The notes: generated by a model not told the origin, from the sequence alone. Numbered from the stretch's first letter, positions 1 through 16,440 are shown. The stretch is DNA of 64,000 bases from Dipteris shenzhenensis (GCA_047967505.1 CM106538.1); one strand, 5' to 3'. Numbers and translations: made by a program.

Positions 1-502
1 TGCTTGGAGTCATCTAGGTGCTTGGCTGGTGTTGCTAAAGCAGAGGGAGGGATTCTTCGATAAGACTTCAGGAAGACGAAGGCTATGACTTGGAGGGAGA
101 CAACACAGAACCACAATTAGAGCTTCACATTCCAAGTACTCTACATTTTCCTGTTTGGTCGCACACCTGGCCAAGGTTGAAACAAACCCTGAGAGCTTGT
201 TGCCTCATCATGAGGGGAACAATTGGAGGATGCTGGTACCTGGAGTGCTCAAGTTCAAAGGCAGGTTCGTGATTGAAGGTGGTGGTGCCATCATGTGCTG
301 CCAAAGATGGACCTATGTACCAGACTGGTATGTGAAAGCAAAACCGACAAACTAGTGTGTGAAAGCGGAACCGAACCCACTAGTTGAAAAGCCAAGAAAG
401 ACTGACAACACCAAAGTGTTCCAGAGGCCTACCACACAGAAGCTACAGGAGCATCTTCATCAACAGATTTGGATCAGGCCAATGTGAGTCGGTGAGAGGG
501 GG
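1..502 (+). mobile_element. 3' end of an LTR retrotransposon internal region
   Basis: This stretch runs directly into a purine run (494-502, GAGAGGGGG) that has the position and composition of a polypurine tract, followed at once by an LTR starting TGTTGG. One frame is fairly open from about 155 to 484, interrupted by a few stops, and ends just before the purine run. I recognise no domain in it: there is no reverse transcriptase, integrase or zinc-knuckle motif. The coding body of the element lies outside the window. It could be a 3' accessory frame or simply non-coding trailer. Confidence 0.55.
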
Positions 503-1593
503 TGTTGGAATAGGGCTGGTCACCTCCCCACCTGTGAGCCCCCATACAAGGAGTCTATCGGGGGGGGGGGGGGACCATAGAACGATAGGATGGGACATGG
601 GGCTGCCATGTGAGCAAGAGAGAGAGAGACGTCAAGTATCTAGCAAAGGAGATCCACCTGGAGGGTAGATCTTTCCAGATGCTGTCCATACTTGGAGAGG
701 GCAGAAATGCACAGGGAAACCAGAAAGTGAGGCGGCATGGACAAAAGCGGATGACATCACCATGTATGGAACAGTACGGAGAGCTGACACATGGCTGTAC
801 GGGACTAGCACAGCCCGGAACAAAGGCAAAATCTGCAGGAGGTGTGTGCAGCAGTTCAGCAAGCTTTGGAAGGCCTACGGGGAGACTTCGGGCAGACAAA
901 CAAGGCTGGAACTGCCTAGGCCAGTGGCTGGATGCCACGTGGCCAGACAGGAGAGCAAAAGCATGCAAAGAGAGCCCTGCAGGGCCATTTATAGGCCCCC
1001 GGTGAATTCCAGTCAGCTGGTAGGGGGCTGTTTAGTCAACTATTTTGGAGGGGTATATAGCCCTATAAAAGGGGGCCATTTGGGCCTCCTTTGGCATCAC
1101 TTGAAGCAGCCAATCCACAGGAAGGAGCAGCAGGAGGGCTTCCTTCGGCCTAAATACAAGAGGTGAAGGACACCTACAAGGGCTACAGACTTAGCTCAAG
1201 AGAAGGTGCCCACCTAGGCTGACTACCCGAGTAAGGTGGAAGAGATCTTTGGACAAAGATTCTACATAAGCTCAGAGGAGCCCGCGGGCTCAGAGATCTA
1301 GAGGTGCCAAGCAAGAACATTTTGGTAAGATCAGAGGACTACGGTTTGGTGGGACTCCGCATCTCCTTTTGTATTGTGTCCAGTTTGTGGACAGACGGAG
1401 ATATATATAAGTTGCTTCTATATTTGTCTTAGACAGACTGTCTATTCTGGCTTGCACACACACATCTCTGGTTGTGCAGTACACACAGTTACTGAAGTTT
1501 GATTCCATATGAGACACTTAGCGTGTAATTCCTGGGCTCATCGATCAGTCTTCCACTGTGGGGTACCCTCGGATGGGATTTCAATTTCTAACA
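503..1593 (+). repeat. 3' LTR of a retrotransposon
   Basis: The segment starts TGTTGGAAT right after the purine run and ends ATTTCTAACA, giving a short imperfect terminal inverted repeat of the TG...CA type. It is about 1.09 kb long. A TATA-like box, TATAAAA, lies near 1064-1070, followed by a GC-rich transcribed part, as expected for U3/R/U5. A run of about 14 G lies at 559-573. The orientation follows from the polypurine tract upstream. The matching 5' LTR is outside the window, so the target-site duplication cannot be checked. Confidence 0.65.
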
Positions 1594-2835
1594 AAGAATG
1601 CCCAAGATGGACAACTGAAGGAAATATAAAGACGGATCTACAAGCAAGAGCCAACAAATACAAATAGAATTCTGCCCCTTACAAGAGCCAAATGCATTCT
1701 TTATATTTCTCGAGAACCATCCATCTCACATTTCAAGCATGCACTCAAGAATAGCTTAAAATTACTCTCAAGGTTTGCAAACTCAAAATGAACAATTGCC
1801 AAGCTCTCAATACCCCCACACAGGGCTGACTATCACAAAATGGATAAAGAGCATATCATCAAGAAAGCTTACATTGCAGTGATTGCATGTATACCTTTGT
1901 AGAACTAGAATAAGTCCAATCATACAAATTTAGATTTTTTGTTGTTCTAAAGATCAAAAATCTACACAGAAAATAAAATAGAAAATAAAAGAGAATATGA
2001 ATGAGAAGAAAAAAAAGGTAAACAAAAACTTTTATGAAAAACAAAAGGAAGACATACTTAGCAAGCAAAGCAACACTTCTGTCGTCAATCAGTGCCCAAG
2101 CATAAGCAGCTATAAGCAGTGATTGCATGTACACCAATCTACAGCAAATCTTGGAAGACTTGTGAATCAACGGTGGGGAAAGCAAGACTTGGCCAGGAAA
2201 AAAAATGGCTCAGAGAACTGGCCACAATTAAATCTGCCTGCAACCCCAAAGCAAGAGGTCTATTTTCTTTCAGATTACAATCACGCTCTTACTGACGTGT
2301 GCCAAGGCCTAATCAGAACTGGAGAGGGAGAGAGGGGGAGAGAAAGATACATAATATTTATCAATTTAAAACCAGATGCCATCTCCCATGACTTCTACTG
2401 AACTTCACTTTTACCACAGAGTATAGTTCATTAAAGCACACGATCAAAAAACAGACTGCAAGTAGGCCTGGATGTGGGCTTCAGATACACAAAATCATAT
2501 TGGTAAGGCCAGTAACAGAAGCTGTTCCTATTCACAGTTTCTAAATGCGTAGCACCAAGCTTGCTCTCAGACTTCTCAACAATAACAGAGTTTTACCTGC
2601 ATAATCTTACTAAAGGCAGTTCAACAGCATTCCTTGCCAAAGTTTAAATCGGAAAAAAAAGCAAGGCTCATTGCCCCTGCAAGTCCAAACTTTTTAACAA
2701 AAAGGATTTAACAAGAGAAAAACTTCATTAAAAACTTCATAAAACCCCATAGCGCATGGGGAGGAAGGAGTATACAGCCCAACTACCCAGAAGAGGACTA
2801 AGAGATACGTTTGCAACATAAGTGTGTATCTAACG
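1594..2835. other. gene-free, AT-rich spacer
   Basis: No gene is recognised here. A 20-base string beginning GCAGTGATTGCATGTA occurs twice (near 1875 and 2116). The segment 2047-2105, read on the minus strand, is open and ends in a good splice-donor-like GTATGT, so it looks like a short exon, but I recognise no protein. A related 50-base string is found at about 61511-61565, near the other end of the window, where it contains stops. That favours a dispersed repeat over an exon. Confidence 0.4.
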
Positions 2836-2912
2836 TGTGTGTGTGTGTGCGCGCGCGCGCAGTGTGTGTAGTGTGTGTGTGTGTGTGTGTGTGTGTGTAG
2901 GTGTGTGTGTAG
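2836..2912. repeat. (TG)n/(CG)n microsatellite
   Basis: Alternating TG, then CG, then TG dinucleotides are interrupted by AGTGTAG. The tract sits at the 5' side of the LINE. A similar TGTGTGCGCGCGC string follows the 3' end of that LINE near 8555, so this may be part of its target site. Confidence 0.85.
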
Positions 2913-3407
2913 AGAGGAGAGCTCTAGCTATGGTGATTTCAGCCTTCCACCTGCTTCATGGCCTCTACAGCTGATTCCGCATCCTGCCATCCTGCCGTAT
3001 AGGTTCCCGTGGCTTGCTGCTGCCTTCCGCCGTACATCCCGAGCTTCTCCCCGCCTCTTCTAGGCTTTCTTGCATGTGTTGTGGGTTTCTTTTCTGCCTA
3101 GTCTTCAGCCTCCTGCAGCTCCTCGTTTTCTGTGTGTGTCTTGTGGTGTGATCTCTGTTTTCAGCCGTACAGATTCCGTACGTCTGATCCCGTTTGCTTT
3201 CCGTACATCCCTGTAGGCTTTTGCCGTACAGTTTTCTTTTCTCTTGCCCTTCTGTCCTGTCTGTCGTACAGTTTCCGTACAACTGTACGGTCGCAGTCCA
3301 GTCTCTCCGTACAGTCCCTTCTCTGGTTTACCATACAGCCTGTCAGTCCTTCCTGTGCCCCGTCTGCTTCTCTCCATTTGGTACCTGCTGAATCCCTTAG
3401 CCTCAAT

Positions 3408-4599
3408 GGCAGAAACAAGCAAGTATTATGTCAAGAGAGCACTCTCACTGAACCTAAAAGACAATCAAGGGAAACTTCGCCCCCCATAGCTTCATCATCT
3501 CAAGATGCTTCCTATGTGTTTGACATGTTGAATGAGGATTTTCAACAAAGTAGAAGAGAATGGATTCTACTTGCTCCGAACTCACTTACAAGATGATGTT
3601 CCCTTCTCTTGTGCATCCTTTGAAGAAGCTCTCTCAAACTGCAGGTATCATCTTTTTCCCACGTAAAATACCCTCAGCTAATGATGTGGGACAATGGGTG
3701 AATTCTCTCCTAGGTGGATGCTATGTAGAAGGAGTCTATTTTGCCTCCCGAGGATTTTATGAAGTTCATCTTTTGGATGCCTTGACAAAACAAAAGATGC
3801 TGGAAATGTCCCCTTTATTTTTTGGTCGTCAAATGGTGCACATCGTGCCCTGGTCCCCTAATAAGGACTATCAGAATCTCATCAAGCATCATTGCCCTGT
3901 ATGGGTCGAAGTGGTTGATTTTCCAGATTACATGAGAACAAAGCTTCAGGCTTAGCCATGACATTGGGACAAGTGATCTGTCCCCCTCGTCCCACAGGTA
4001 ATAAAAATCGTTTTTGCATCTTATGGGATACTGATAGACCAACCCCCTCTACTATTGCAGTTGAGATTGAGGGTGTTAATTTGGGAAAGAAATATTTCAC
4101 TTTAAAATGGGGCATTTTTGCTGGAGCTTGTTTCTCTTGTCACAAGTTTAGGCACCTAGCTTCTGAGTGTCCCTCTATCCTTCATCAGCCTCCTCCAACA
4201 GTTATTCCTCTGCCATCTAATAAAGGCGGTCAGAAGACATATGTGGAAAAGACTGAAACGAAAGGAGTAAAGCTTTCAGTTCATACAGGGAGCCAGGCCA
4301 ATTCAGCTCAAAACAAGGATAAAGGAAAAAGCAAGTTAGTGGAAAATAATTCATCTTCTCACGAGGCATGGCAGACTGCAAAGAAGACGGTGCCTCTCAA
4401 ACAAAGACCTCTCCAATCTCGTAATTGGGATGCTTATGCTCCTTCTCCGGGTCAACCTTCTACCTCTTCGAGCAACCCCATCTCAAAGGCATGGATTAAT
4501 GCAGTCAAGAAGGGTCTTCCACTTTGTGAAGAAGATGATTTAGTCAAGGAATTGGATTCTGAGGGTCAGGAAGACCCTGTGGCAATGGCAGAGATTTGA
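3408..4599 (+). pseudogene. LINE ORF1 (gag-like RNA-binding protein), frameshifted
   Basis: ORF1 of a plant L1 element packages element RNA. An ATG at 3408 opens a frame that shifts near 3490 and again near 3600. The middle part (3560-3955) resembles the DUF4283-type N-terminal domain found in plant LINE and gag proteins. After a single TAG at 3955 the frame continues (3958-4599) with a zinc knuckle of the CX2CX4HX4C type near residues 55-70 (CFSC...H...C, about 4123-4170), then a Ser/Lys/Pro-rich tail. It stops shortly before the endonuclease frame. Identification of the knuckle is firm. The DUF4283 call is by resemblance only. Confidence 0.7.
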
Positions 4600-4639
4600 T
4601 GCCTCCCTTTCTTTTTGAGGACTGTTCATCTCTTGTACA

Positions 4640-7600
4640 TATTTTCATGCGTGCTTCTCTTAAATGTATTTCTTATAATATACAGGGCCTCTGCAACCAG
4701 AATAAATGGAGGCTCCTATGGCATTATATAAATAAAACTCATCCAGATATTGTGTGTCTGCAAGAGCATAATCAGCATTCTTTTGCTGGCCAGCATGGAT
4801 TCTTTTCAAGATATGATATATTTTATGCAGGATCTGAACAATTCTCTGGGCTATGCATTTTAGCCAGACATGATCTGCAGCCCTTGATAGCATATAATGA
4901 TCTTGGTGGCCGATGGATGATTATCCAATCTATAATCAACGGAGAGATTTTTGAAATAGGCTCTTTGTATGCCTCTCAAATTTCAGCTTCTAGAGCTCAA
5001 ATGTGGGACTCCATAAAGCAATATCCTTGGTCTTCAAATGCTCTACTTTGTGGTGACTTCAATAATTCTCCTAACTGGAAGGACAATACCACGCATAAAT
5101 CCCATATGCTGCCCTCTGAAATCCAGCAATGGGAACATATGACTTCATCACTTCAATTTGCAGATTTATGGACAGCAACTCACCCTTCAGTTATGGGATT
5201 TACATATCATCATAATGCTTTTACAGAATATTGGGCCAAGCTTGATAGATGTTAGCTTATTCATGCTCAGCAATATGATGAATACACATGTCAAATGTGG
5301 ACTGATTATTCTCAACAACTATCTAATCACACTCCACTTTGGCTCTCCCTTTCATTTGGAATGCCTCTGGATGACATGCAGCTCTCTTCAGTCAAACATT
5401 TACAGGTCAATCAATTATATCTTTCTCTTGAAAAATTCCAGCAAATGATCAGACTGGCTTGCAGGCCATTGTTATCCCATGCTCAGGAGGATCTGGACTT
5501 TGCTTGGAACTCTTTTGTACATCATATTCAAAATGTCATTAAGGAATATGGAAGATGGTACATGGGAGAAACCAGACAGCATATCCAGTGGGCAAATTCA
5601 TACAAACAGTATTGGGTACAAATTAGTCATCAAAGGTCTTTATCTGCTTCTGAGCAGCATTTAATGTCTTGTGCTTCCTCCATAATTGATGTCAATGATA
5701 AACGCAAGCCTTCCAAATGGTAGACGAGGGCTAGAGTTAAACCTATGCTAGATAAGGGTTGTTCCTCGAAATCTTTCTTTCGGAATTTACATGCACATAG
5801 ACAAAGTCAATCTATCATGAGGGTCAGGAAACCTGATGGTCTTTGGACCCAAACTTTATCTCAGCTAGAAAAACAATGTCTGGATCATTTTCAGCTTCTT
5901 TTTTCTCAGCCATCTTCTTCTACACCTCAGGTTGCATTGGCTCGAACCAGATTTATTGAGCTTGTTTCTCCTAATATTTCTTTGCAAAAAGCTTGAATGC
6001 TAGAAATGTCTTTTTCAGATATTCAATTGGATGAAGCCCTCAAGCATTTGGGTAAACATAAATCCCCTGGCTGGGATGGTTTGACGGTTGAATTTTTTGT
6101 AGCCTTCTGGGCTGAATTGAAGGGTCCAATTTTGAAGTTCATTAATGTAGCCTGGCAGCATCAACATCTTCCCTCAGCTTGGAAGCATGGTTTGGTTAAG
6201 CTTGTGTCCAAAAAACCTCTATGTGAGACAACTGATGATTGGAGGCCCATCACTTTGATGCCGGTTATATATAAACTTATTGCTAAAATGTTGGTACATC
6301 GGATAAAGGATATCCTTCATGATGTACTTCATCCCAGGCAATATGGTTTTGTTCCAAGAGGGCATATACATGACAATATCTCTAATACTCTCATCGGAAT
6401 GGAATATGCAAAATATACAGCTCAAGATGTTTTGGTCATATAGGTGGATGTGGCAAAAGCATTTGATACGGTACAATGGGATTATGTCTCTCAAATCACG
6501 TTTAAACTTGGTTTTGGGCCAAAGCTAGTTAATGTCATATATTGGCTTTACTCAGATTCCACTGCTCAATGCTTTATAGGGAATCATTTGTCTGAGTCTT
6601 GGACTCTGGAACGATCAGTTTGACAGGGATGCCCTCTCAGTGCTTTGCTCTATGCCATTGCTTCACATCCTTTGCTTCTTTATATGGATCATCTGGTTGA
6701 TACTAAACAGTTAGTGGGGCTTTAGATTTCTGATTCACGGCCTTTCATTGCACAGGCTTATGCACATGATTCATTCTTCATGCCAAAGAACAGTCCTTTG
6801 GAGCTTCGCCTATTGATGGATACCCTTTCAGATTTTGGGTTGGCAGCTGGTCTTAAAATTAATTTTCAGAAATCAAAACTCTTGCCTCTCAAGCATTGTG
6901 ACTGGCATGCTATCCTGTGGCCCGGCCAGATTATTTATCTGGAAAACATAGTAAGACATTTGGGCTATCCCATTGGCTGGAAAATCAGAAATAAGCAACA
7001 AATATCTTGGGTGTTAAACAAAATTTGGGACAAATTAAAATATTGGAAGATCTCCACTTGGCCCCTGCATGTACGGCTTCGAATTGTCCAGTGCATTGTT
7101 CTAGCTTATGTCCAGTTCTACCTTCCTCTATTACATTGGTCATCTCGAGATCTCTCTTCTTTTATGTCTCAAGCCATGGAGATTTTCTGAAAAACTAAGC
7201 TTCATAAAAAAGCTTTAAGGTTACTCAAAATGGACCTGCTTTGCTCACCAAGAATGCATGGTGGTTTGAATATAATAAACATCAAATTTCATGTGTTGGC
7301 AAGAAAGATCACTATGCTCAAGACATTTTTTCAACAAGAGCAGCCTTGGTCTATCATGTTGGCAATTTTGTGTGGTCAGATGCGCACAAATGCTTATGAA
7401 CATTGGCTAGTTGATCCATCGGAAGTACTACTTGGCAAATTTCAAGGTAAAATCCCTGGTTGTCCATTTTCTACTTCCTTGATTCAGGATTGGAAGCAAG
7501 TTCTCTCTCACATCAAATGGTCTCCCCATCCTGTTTCTATAGCTTCCTCACTCAGAATGGAAAGCATTCATTGGAGTGCTGTGTTTTCCTCTCCCCTTGC

Positions 7601-8425
7601 TGTACAACAACCAATCAAAGCTTACAATCTTATGAAGTTGGGCATCCGGTTCATTGATGACGTAGTAGATACGCAAGGACATATTCTCTCTTTTCCGGTA
7701 ACATGCCGACAATACAATCTTGGGATGCATCACAGACCTATTTGGAAAGCTATTGCTGATCTCTTACTCCCTTTGGTTCCGATTCCAACATTGAATGTAA
7801 GAGACAGGCTTCAAGATTGACACCTTCAGTCTTCAAGTCCAAGATTATCCTCTCGACCTTTGCATTTATTGACTTCTATACAGTGTTATCGATTGATATT
7901 ACCTCCTCCTTGGATTGCTCATCATGCTAATTCTCTATGGCATCTGAATAAGTCATTAGCCTGGTGGAAAGGAAAATTGCAATTGATATGGAAGTTGAAA
8001 ATGCCATTGAAGCAAAGACTCTTTCTATAGAGATGCATTGTTGGTATTCTTCCAATGGGAGTGAAATTGGCTCAAAGAAGGATTGCTAACCTTTTTGTCC
8101 AAGATGTCATCATACTCCTGAGAGTATTCCGCATTTATTGTCGTTTTGTTCATATTCCAGAGACCTTCTAGAGAAGATCTCCTATTTCTTATCTCTCAGA
8201 TTTCCTGCACACAGGTTCTACAGGTTTTTCTAAATGTATGGCAAACTATCAACTTCTTTGTCACAGTATTCTCTTTTCTTCCAATGGCTCAGATACTGGG
8301 CCTTATGGACCCTCTGGCTGCAACGAAATCATGCATATCTGAATTCTCCCCTTCAACACCCTTATGAGTTCTTCCGAGCCTCATTGCGGCAGTCTTTATA
8401 TGATGTCTTACATGAGGACGATTAA
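4640..8425 (+). pseudogene. LINE ORF2 (endonuclease-reverse transcriptase), multiply broken
   Basis: ORF2 nicks target DNA and reverse-transcribes the element RNA. Visible parts, in order: an APE-type endonuclease (CISYNIQG, LQEHN, CGDFNN; 4656-5255), a linker, reverse transcriptase fingers and palm (KSPGWDG at about 6060; DVAKAFDTV after a stop at 6441; QGCPLSALLYAI at 6626), a degraded active-site box where YADD reads YAHD (about 6760), thumb, and a C-terminal zinc-binding region (CPRCHHTPESIPH...C near 8096-8150). It ends with the frame 8234-8425. In-frame stops at about 5254, 5721, 5996, 6441, 6624, 6725, 7189, 7820 and 8030, plus late frameshifts, show it is dead. The His in the catalytic box would itself abolish activity. 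Confidence 0.85.
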
Positions 8426-8552
8426 GATGTTTCTTGTATTCAGCTTTTCTTTTACTGCTTCTGATGGATAGGGCATTGGCTCTTTTCTTGAGCACTGCCT
8501 TGATGTAAATGAATGTTTTATAATATAATTTTATTGGTTTCACCCAAAAAAA

Positions 8553-8584
8553 ATATGTGTGCGCGCGCGCACATGCACACGTGC

Positions 8585-8634
<50 letters not shown>

Positions 8635-8636
8635 AC
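8553..8636. repeat. (CG)n then (GA)n microsatellite
   Basis: GTGTGCGCGCGCGC is followed by CACACGTGCAGG, then about 24 GA units and a short CA run. It directly follows the A-tract of the LINE. Confidence 0.9.
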
Positions 8637-8973
8637 ACAAGTGGTTCGACTTTGCTTCACACCACTTTCAAATACTCTCTTCCCACCTGGCATTTGTTTA
8701 GTCTTCCATTCGTTTTATGCTTTCAATATTTCAATTCTATACACTGTTTTAAATACCAATCTTTCTAATCATACCTGAATAAACATGCAAATCTCTGTTC
8801 ATCCAAGTCCAAAACTATTTTGAATTACGATGCTTAACTTTCAACGTTCATAGAAGGGTGTATTAAGCTTTTCAGCCAGAGTTGCACCTGACCCTTTGCT
8901 GAGACTACACAAGCCACTGAGATCATAATCCTAAAGACTTGTTTGACCTAGTAGGTGATCATAGTATTATGGT
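8637..8973 (-). other. 3' flank of CDC48, probable 3' UTR
   Basis: No gene is present. On the minus strand this directly follows the CDC48 stop codon, so part of it should be the 3' UTR. It is AT-rich. I did not find a well-placed AATAAA with confidence. Confidence 0.4.
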
Positions 8974-12944
<3,971 letters not shown>

Positions 12945-13130
12945 GGACGGTGGGGAAGGAAAATTGGATTGGGAGAAAGGCGGGGAAGGTAGAAGATGGT
13001 ATGTAGTGCAAGAGCAATGGCAGTAGGATTTATAGGCAAAACACAGAGAGAGCGCTCAGCACAGGTTGCCGGAGAAGAAACCACAAAGGACTGAGGACGA
13101 AGCAAAGTATCTTCTGCTCACCGACGACAA
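12945..13130 (-). promoter_or_regulatory. CDC48 5' UTR and core promoter
   Basis: On the minus strand a CTATAAATC box (plus-strand positions about 13027-13035) lies about 85-90 bp upstream of the ATG. That would place transcription start near 13000. The sequence between it and the ATG is pyrimidine-rich (CTTCTACCTTCC, TTTCTCCC), typical of plant 5' UTRs. Further upstream CTCTCTCT and GAGCGC strings occur. Assignment rests on position and the TATA match only. Confidence 0.5.
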
Positions 13131-14990
13131 GCATCTTAACGCTTCCTTATTAACCTAATCAAGCCTCTTAAACTCTTCATTAAGCTATCCCTTAACCTTA
13201 CTCTCAGTTAATCCTCTTTCAACCCTAGATTACTACCTCCTTGCTATAGTAGACTCCTTTTATGAATTTCCACATGTAAATTTTACAAAATTTGATGAAG
13301 TTCAGTGTGTTTATAAAACCGTTTGCTTTCTCTCTTGCATCCAAAAGTGCTCACTTTACCACTATACTAGGACAGAGTGCCCACACTCAAATGTGCACTC
13401 TTGTTTTTCTAGGCTTACTTATCCACTCTTTAGGTCTAGACTCTAAAGCTTCCCTAACCTCTTTAATCAAGCCAAAAGTAATTTTTATTTCTCTTAATTT
13501 GAACATTCATTGATTGAATGTTGCCACATGCAGTCAATAGACCAACACTCCAAGTAGATTTATAAGCAAAATTTGATCTTAACTTATCGAATCTAGACCC
13601 AAGGTAGATCCATCTACTACTTAATCTTCTCTCAACCAGCCCAACCCAAAGCTTAATATAGTAGTTTTTTAATCTTCCATCAATTTCCTACCCCACAATG
13701 ATAAAATAAAAGCACACTTTTCTTTTGTGCCAATCCTTGCATATCCTTCTTTCACTCTCACCATGGCCCTTTTCTCTTTATCTCTTTCTCTCTCTATCTT
13801 CCCTAATCAGACATTTACATCCTTAAATTATAATCCATCTCTTGCTACCGTGTAGTGCCTTGCAATCTTCATTAGGAGAGTCTGGAATAGTTGAGACCTA
13901 TATACGTGGGGGTGACAAATCCTTCTTTCACTCTCCCCATGGCCTTTTTCTCTTTATTTCTCTCTCTATCGCCCCCTTGTAACCACAATTTAAACATTTA
14001 CATCCTTGATTTGTAATCCAGCTTCATTTCATTAATGAACATACGATGCCCATGGTATATAGAGTAATCACCCCGGGTTGAAAGATTAGTTGCCTCATGA
14101 CTAATTCTCCCCTTTTCCATTTGCATAAAACAAAGCACTACTTATGGCTCTTGCTTTTTGCTAGCTCTTCTAAGCTCCAATATACGTGGAGCTTCTCCTT
14201 AGTTTTCCTCTTGTACTCGGCTACCTCGAGCTACTCTCCTCCCCTCCCGAATAGCTTAAGGCTTTTTACTCATAACTCCTTTTTTCACGCTAACATTTTC
14301 ATTCCTCCTTTGAGCTATTTCAAAGCTTCTTTGATCCATTGTTTTACAACTTGCATGCATCACTTGACTTCAACTAGTCTACCACCTCTCTTGAAAGCTT
14401 TGAATCTTCTGATATGGATTTTTTCTCCACACCTAAAGCTTCTTCTACTTACTCATGGCTGTTACAATTCCTTCGCTCAGCCTCTTATACTAGTGCATTG
14501 TTGTTGTGCCACTGGAGCTTCTTCCACTAAGCTTTCTTTGGAGGTTGTCTCTTTAGAAAGAGCCAAAGGAAAGAACCTTTTGTAAGAGGGACACACCCTT
14601 AACAATAAAAAAGCTCTCTCGCAATGTTGACAAGCACTTAGCACACCTGGGAAAACACAGACCTAAAGAACCTCTCACTTGAGAGGTAAATGCATTCCCA
14701 AGACACGCAGTCCATTCCCACACATTAAGCCTCACAATTTCAAAATTTTGACACTCTCACTTATCCCCCACACATCAACAAGGACATGTAGTCCAACAAT
14801 AATTAAAGAAACCACACTGGAATTTGGCGCACAAGCAAGAGAGGAGGGACTCACACACAATCACTGAATTTCAGAGCTCACACAAAAATAAGAAGCCTCA
14901 ACCTTCACACTCACACATTCCAAAGATGGAACCTAAATGAAAGAGAGGGGGCTGACACAAGATCCCCACTTTTTCACTATCATCTACCAA
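13131..14990. other. gene-free region upstream of CDC48 with direct repeats
   Basis: No gene is recognised. A segment of about 110 bp rich in CTTTCACTCTC and CATGGCC occurs twice, at about 13740-13835 and 13922-14022, both followed by ACATTTACATCCTT and AATCCA. The 14097-14585 stretch is open on the plus strand but is Ser/Leu/Phe-rich and resembles no protein I know. 14600-14990 looks like the leader of the LTR remnants that follow (minus strand). Confidence 0.4.
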
Positions 14991-15001
14991 GTTGAACCAT
15001 A

Positions 15002-15455
15002 CACCTCTAATACCATGTTAAAGTGAGCATACAGCCCACATACTCAACACATTCATGGATGCGGGGAGAGAAGACAATAGCCATAGCTATACAAATCTTA
15101 CGCTCTTTTCTCTTACTAAAAAGATGAACATGATACAATATATAGAGAACCCTAACGTGGGTTGCCCTAGTCCATAAGGACTATTCACACTTGGCCTTAG
15201 GCCCCCTTTAGAGTTCTCTATGTTCCTAACCATGCACCTCTAACACCATGTTAAAGTGAGCATACAACCCACATAACACACTTTGGGGAGAGAAGACATT
15301 AATTTTAGCTATAAAAATCTTACTCTTCTCTCTTACTAAAAACATGAACATGATACAATATATATAAAACCCTAATGTGGGTTGCCCTAAGTCCATAAGG
15401 ACTATTCACACTTGGTTGTAGGACCCCTTTAGAGTTCTCTATGTTCCTGACATGT
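15002..15455 (-). repeat. two tandem short LTR-like units, each with a primer-site-like end
   Basis: Two copies of a unit of about 233 bp lie head to tail (15002-15234 and 15235-15455), about 85-90% identical by eye. On the minus strand each ends in CTTTAACA followed by TGGTATTAGAG or TGGTGTTAGAG. These are one or two changes from the retrotransposon primer site TGGTATCAGAG (iMet tRNA). The outer unit begins TGTCAGGAAC. The pattern is LTR, primer site, LTR, primer site, without coding sequence between. This could be a duplicated solo LTR or a TRIM-like miniature element. Confidence 0.5.
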
Positions 15456-16380
15456 ACCCTACGTATATGTGTATACACATATGTCCCAATATGTCCCAAA
15501 ATATGTACATGAATGATGACCATTCCAATTACCCATAGTTCCACATCAAATTGGGAGAGCAATATGAATACATTGGTTGTCTATCAAAAGTGTATAGTGC
15601 AAATCTCTCTCCTAGTATGAAACAAAATTTTGACAAATCACAACTATATTATTGGGACAACCTTTGGCTAGATTCAAAGGCTAAGATTCATAAGATCAAT
15701 GTCAATGCTACCAAAGAAGGTGAATTGCTAAGTATGGCTCACAAATATTATGCTTAAATTGCTCTAATGGCTATGCATTGATATCCAAAAGAGATCAATC
15801 CTATGGCATCTCAAGAAGTGCCTATCATGGAATCACGTCAAGTCAATGAGGTCACGTACTAAAGCAAATTTAGACATGGCTTCATTGACATAGGTGATAG
15901 GCTATATGGGAAAACTTTCTAAAGCTAGAATAAAAGGAGTGCATGGGCAACCTAACCCTTTGCATTTTGTAGGCAAGCACCCAATCAAGGGGCTATGCAC
16001 GATGTTATGTGAGTTAGTGTACTTCAATGGTGGAATATTAAGTGCCTTGATGAAGAAAAATGTGTTAGATATGTCATGCATATGGATATTATATCTGAAG
16101 GAAAGCTATAAAATGGAATGATAGATGTATGTGCAAATCTACTCCACACATTGCCCAAGATTTTGTATTAGGCTTACATGAGCACATATGGATTCATTAC
16201 AACTTGCATGTGATGAACATCATGTGAGATTTTATCCAAGAGGGGATGTTTGAGTTGGTATCATCAATTAAGGCCGCTCTTGACTTAGCAAGGGAAGTGT
16301 CGCTCTTATCCCTCCTAAATGGAGAGAGAAAATTGGAAATGTACTTCAAAATCATATAGTGCAATAAATGGGATAGATCA

Positions 16381-16381
<1 letters not shown>
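15456..16381. other. no recognisable gene
   Basis: A short frame at 15551-15757 (68 codons) and others nearby resemble nothing I recognise. The sequence GTTTGAGTTGGTATCATCAATTAAGG near 16250 contains a weak primer-site-like string but has no LTR that I can see next to it. It probably consists of old transposon remains. Confidence 0.3.

Positions 16382-16440
<59 letters not shown>

Larger units (their letters stand above)
2930..8552 (+). mobile_element. nearly full-length, decayed L1-type LINE
   Basis: This non-LTR retrotransposon has all expected parts in order: a 5' leader (2930-3400) rich in CCGTACA motifs, a first ORF with a gag-like domain and zinc knuckle (about 3408-4599), a second ORF with endonuclease, reverse transcriptase and a C-terminal zinc-binding region (about 4640-8425), and a short 3' tail ending in A8 near 8552. 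The copy is about 5.6 kb, within the usual size of plant L1 elements. Many stops and frameshifts make it inactive. It ends about 420 bp downstream of the CDC48 stop codon and points towards it, so the two are convergent. Confidence 0.85.

Noticed and set aside
2047-2105. Possible host exon
   Set aside because: Short, no known protein, and a degenerate copy elsewhere in the window points to a repeat.
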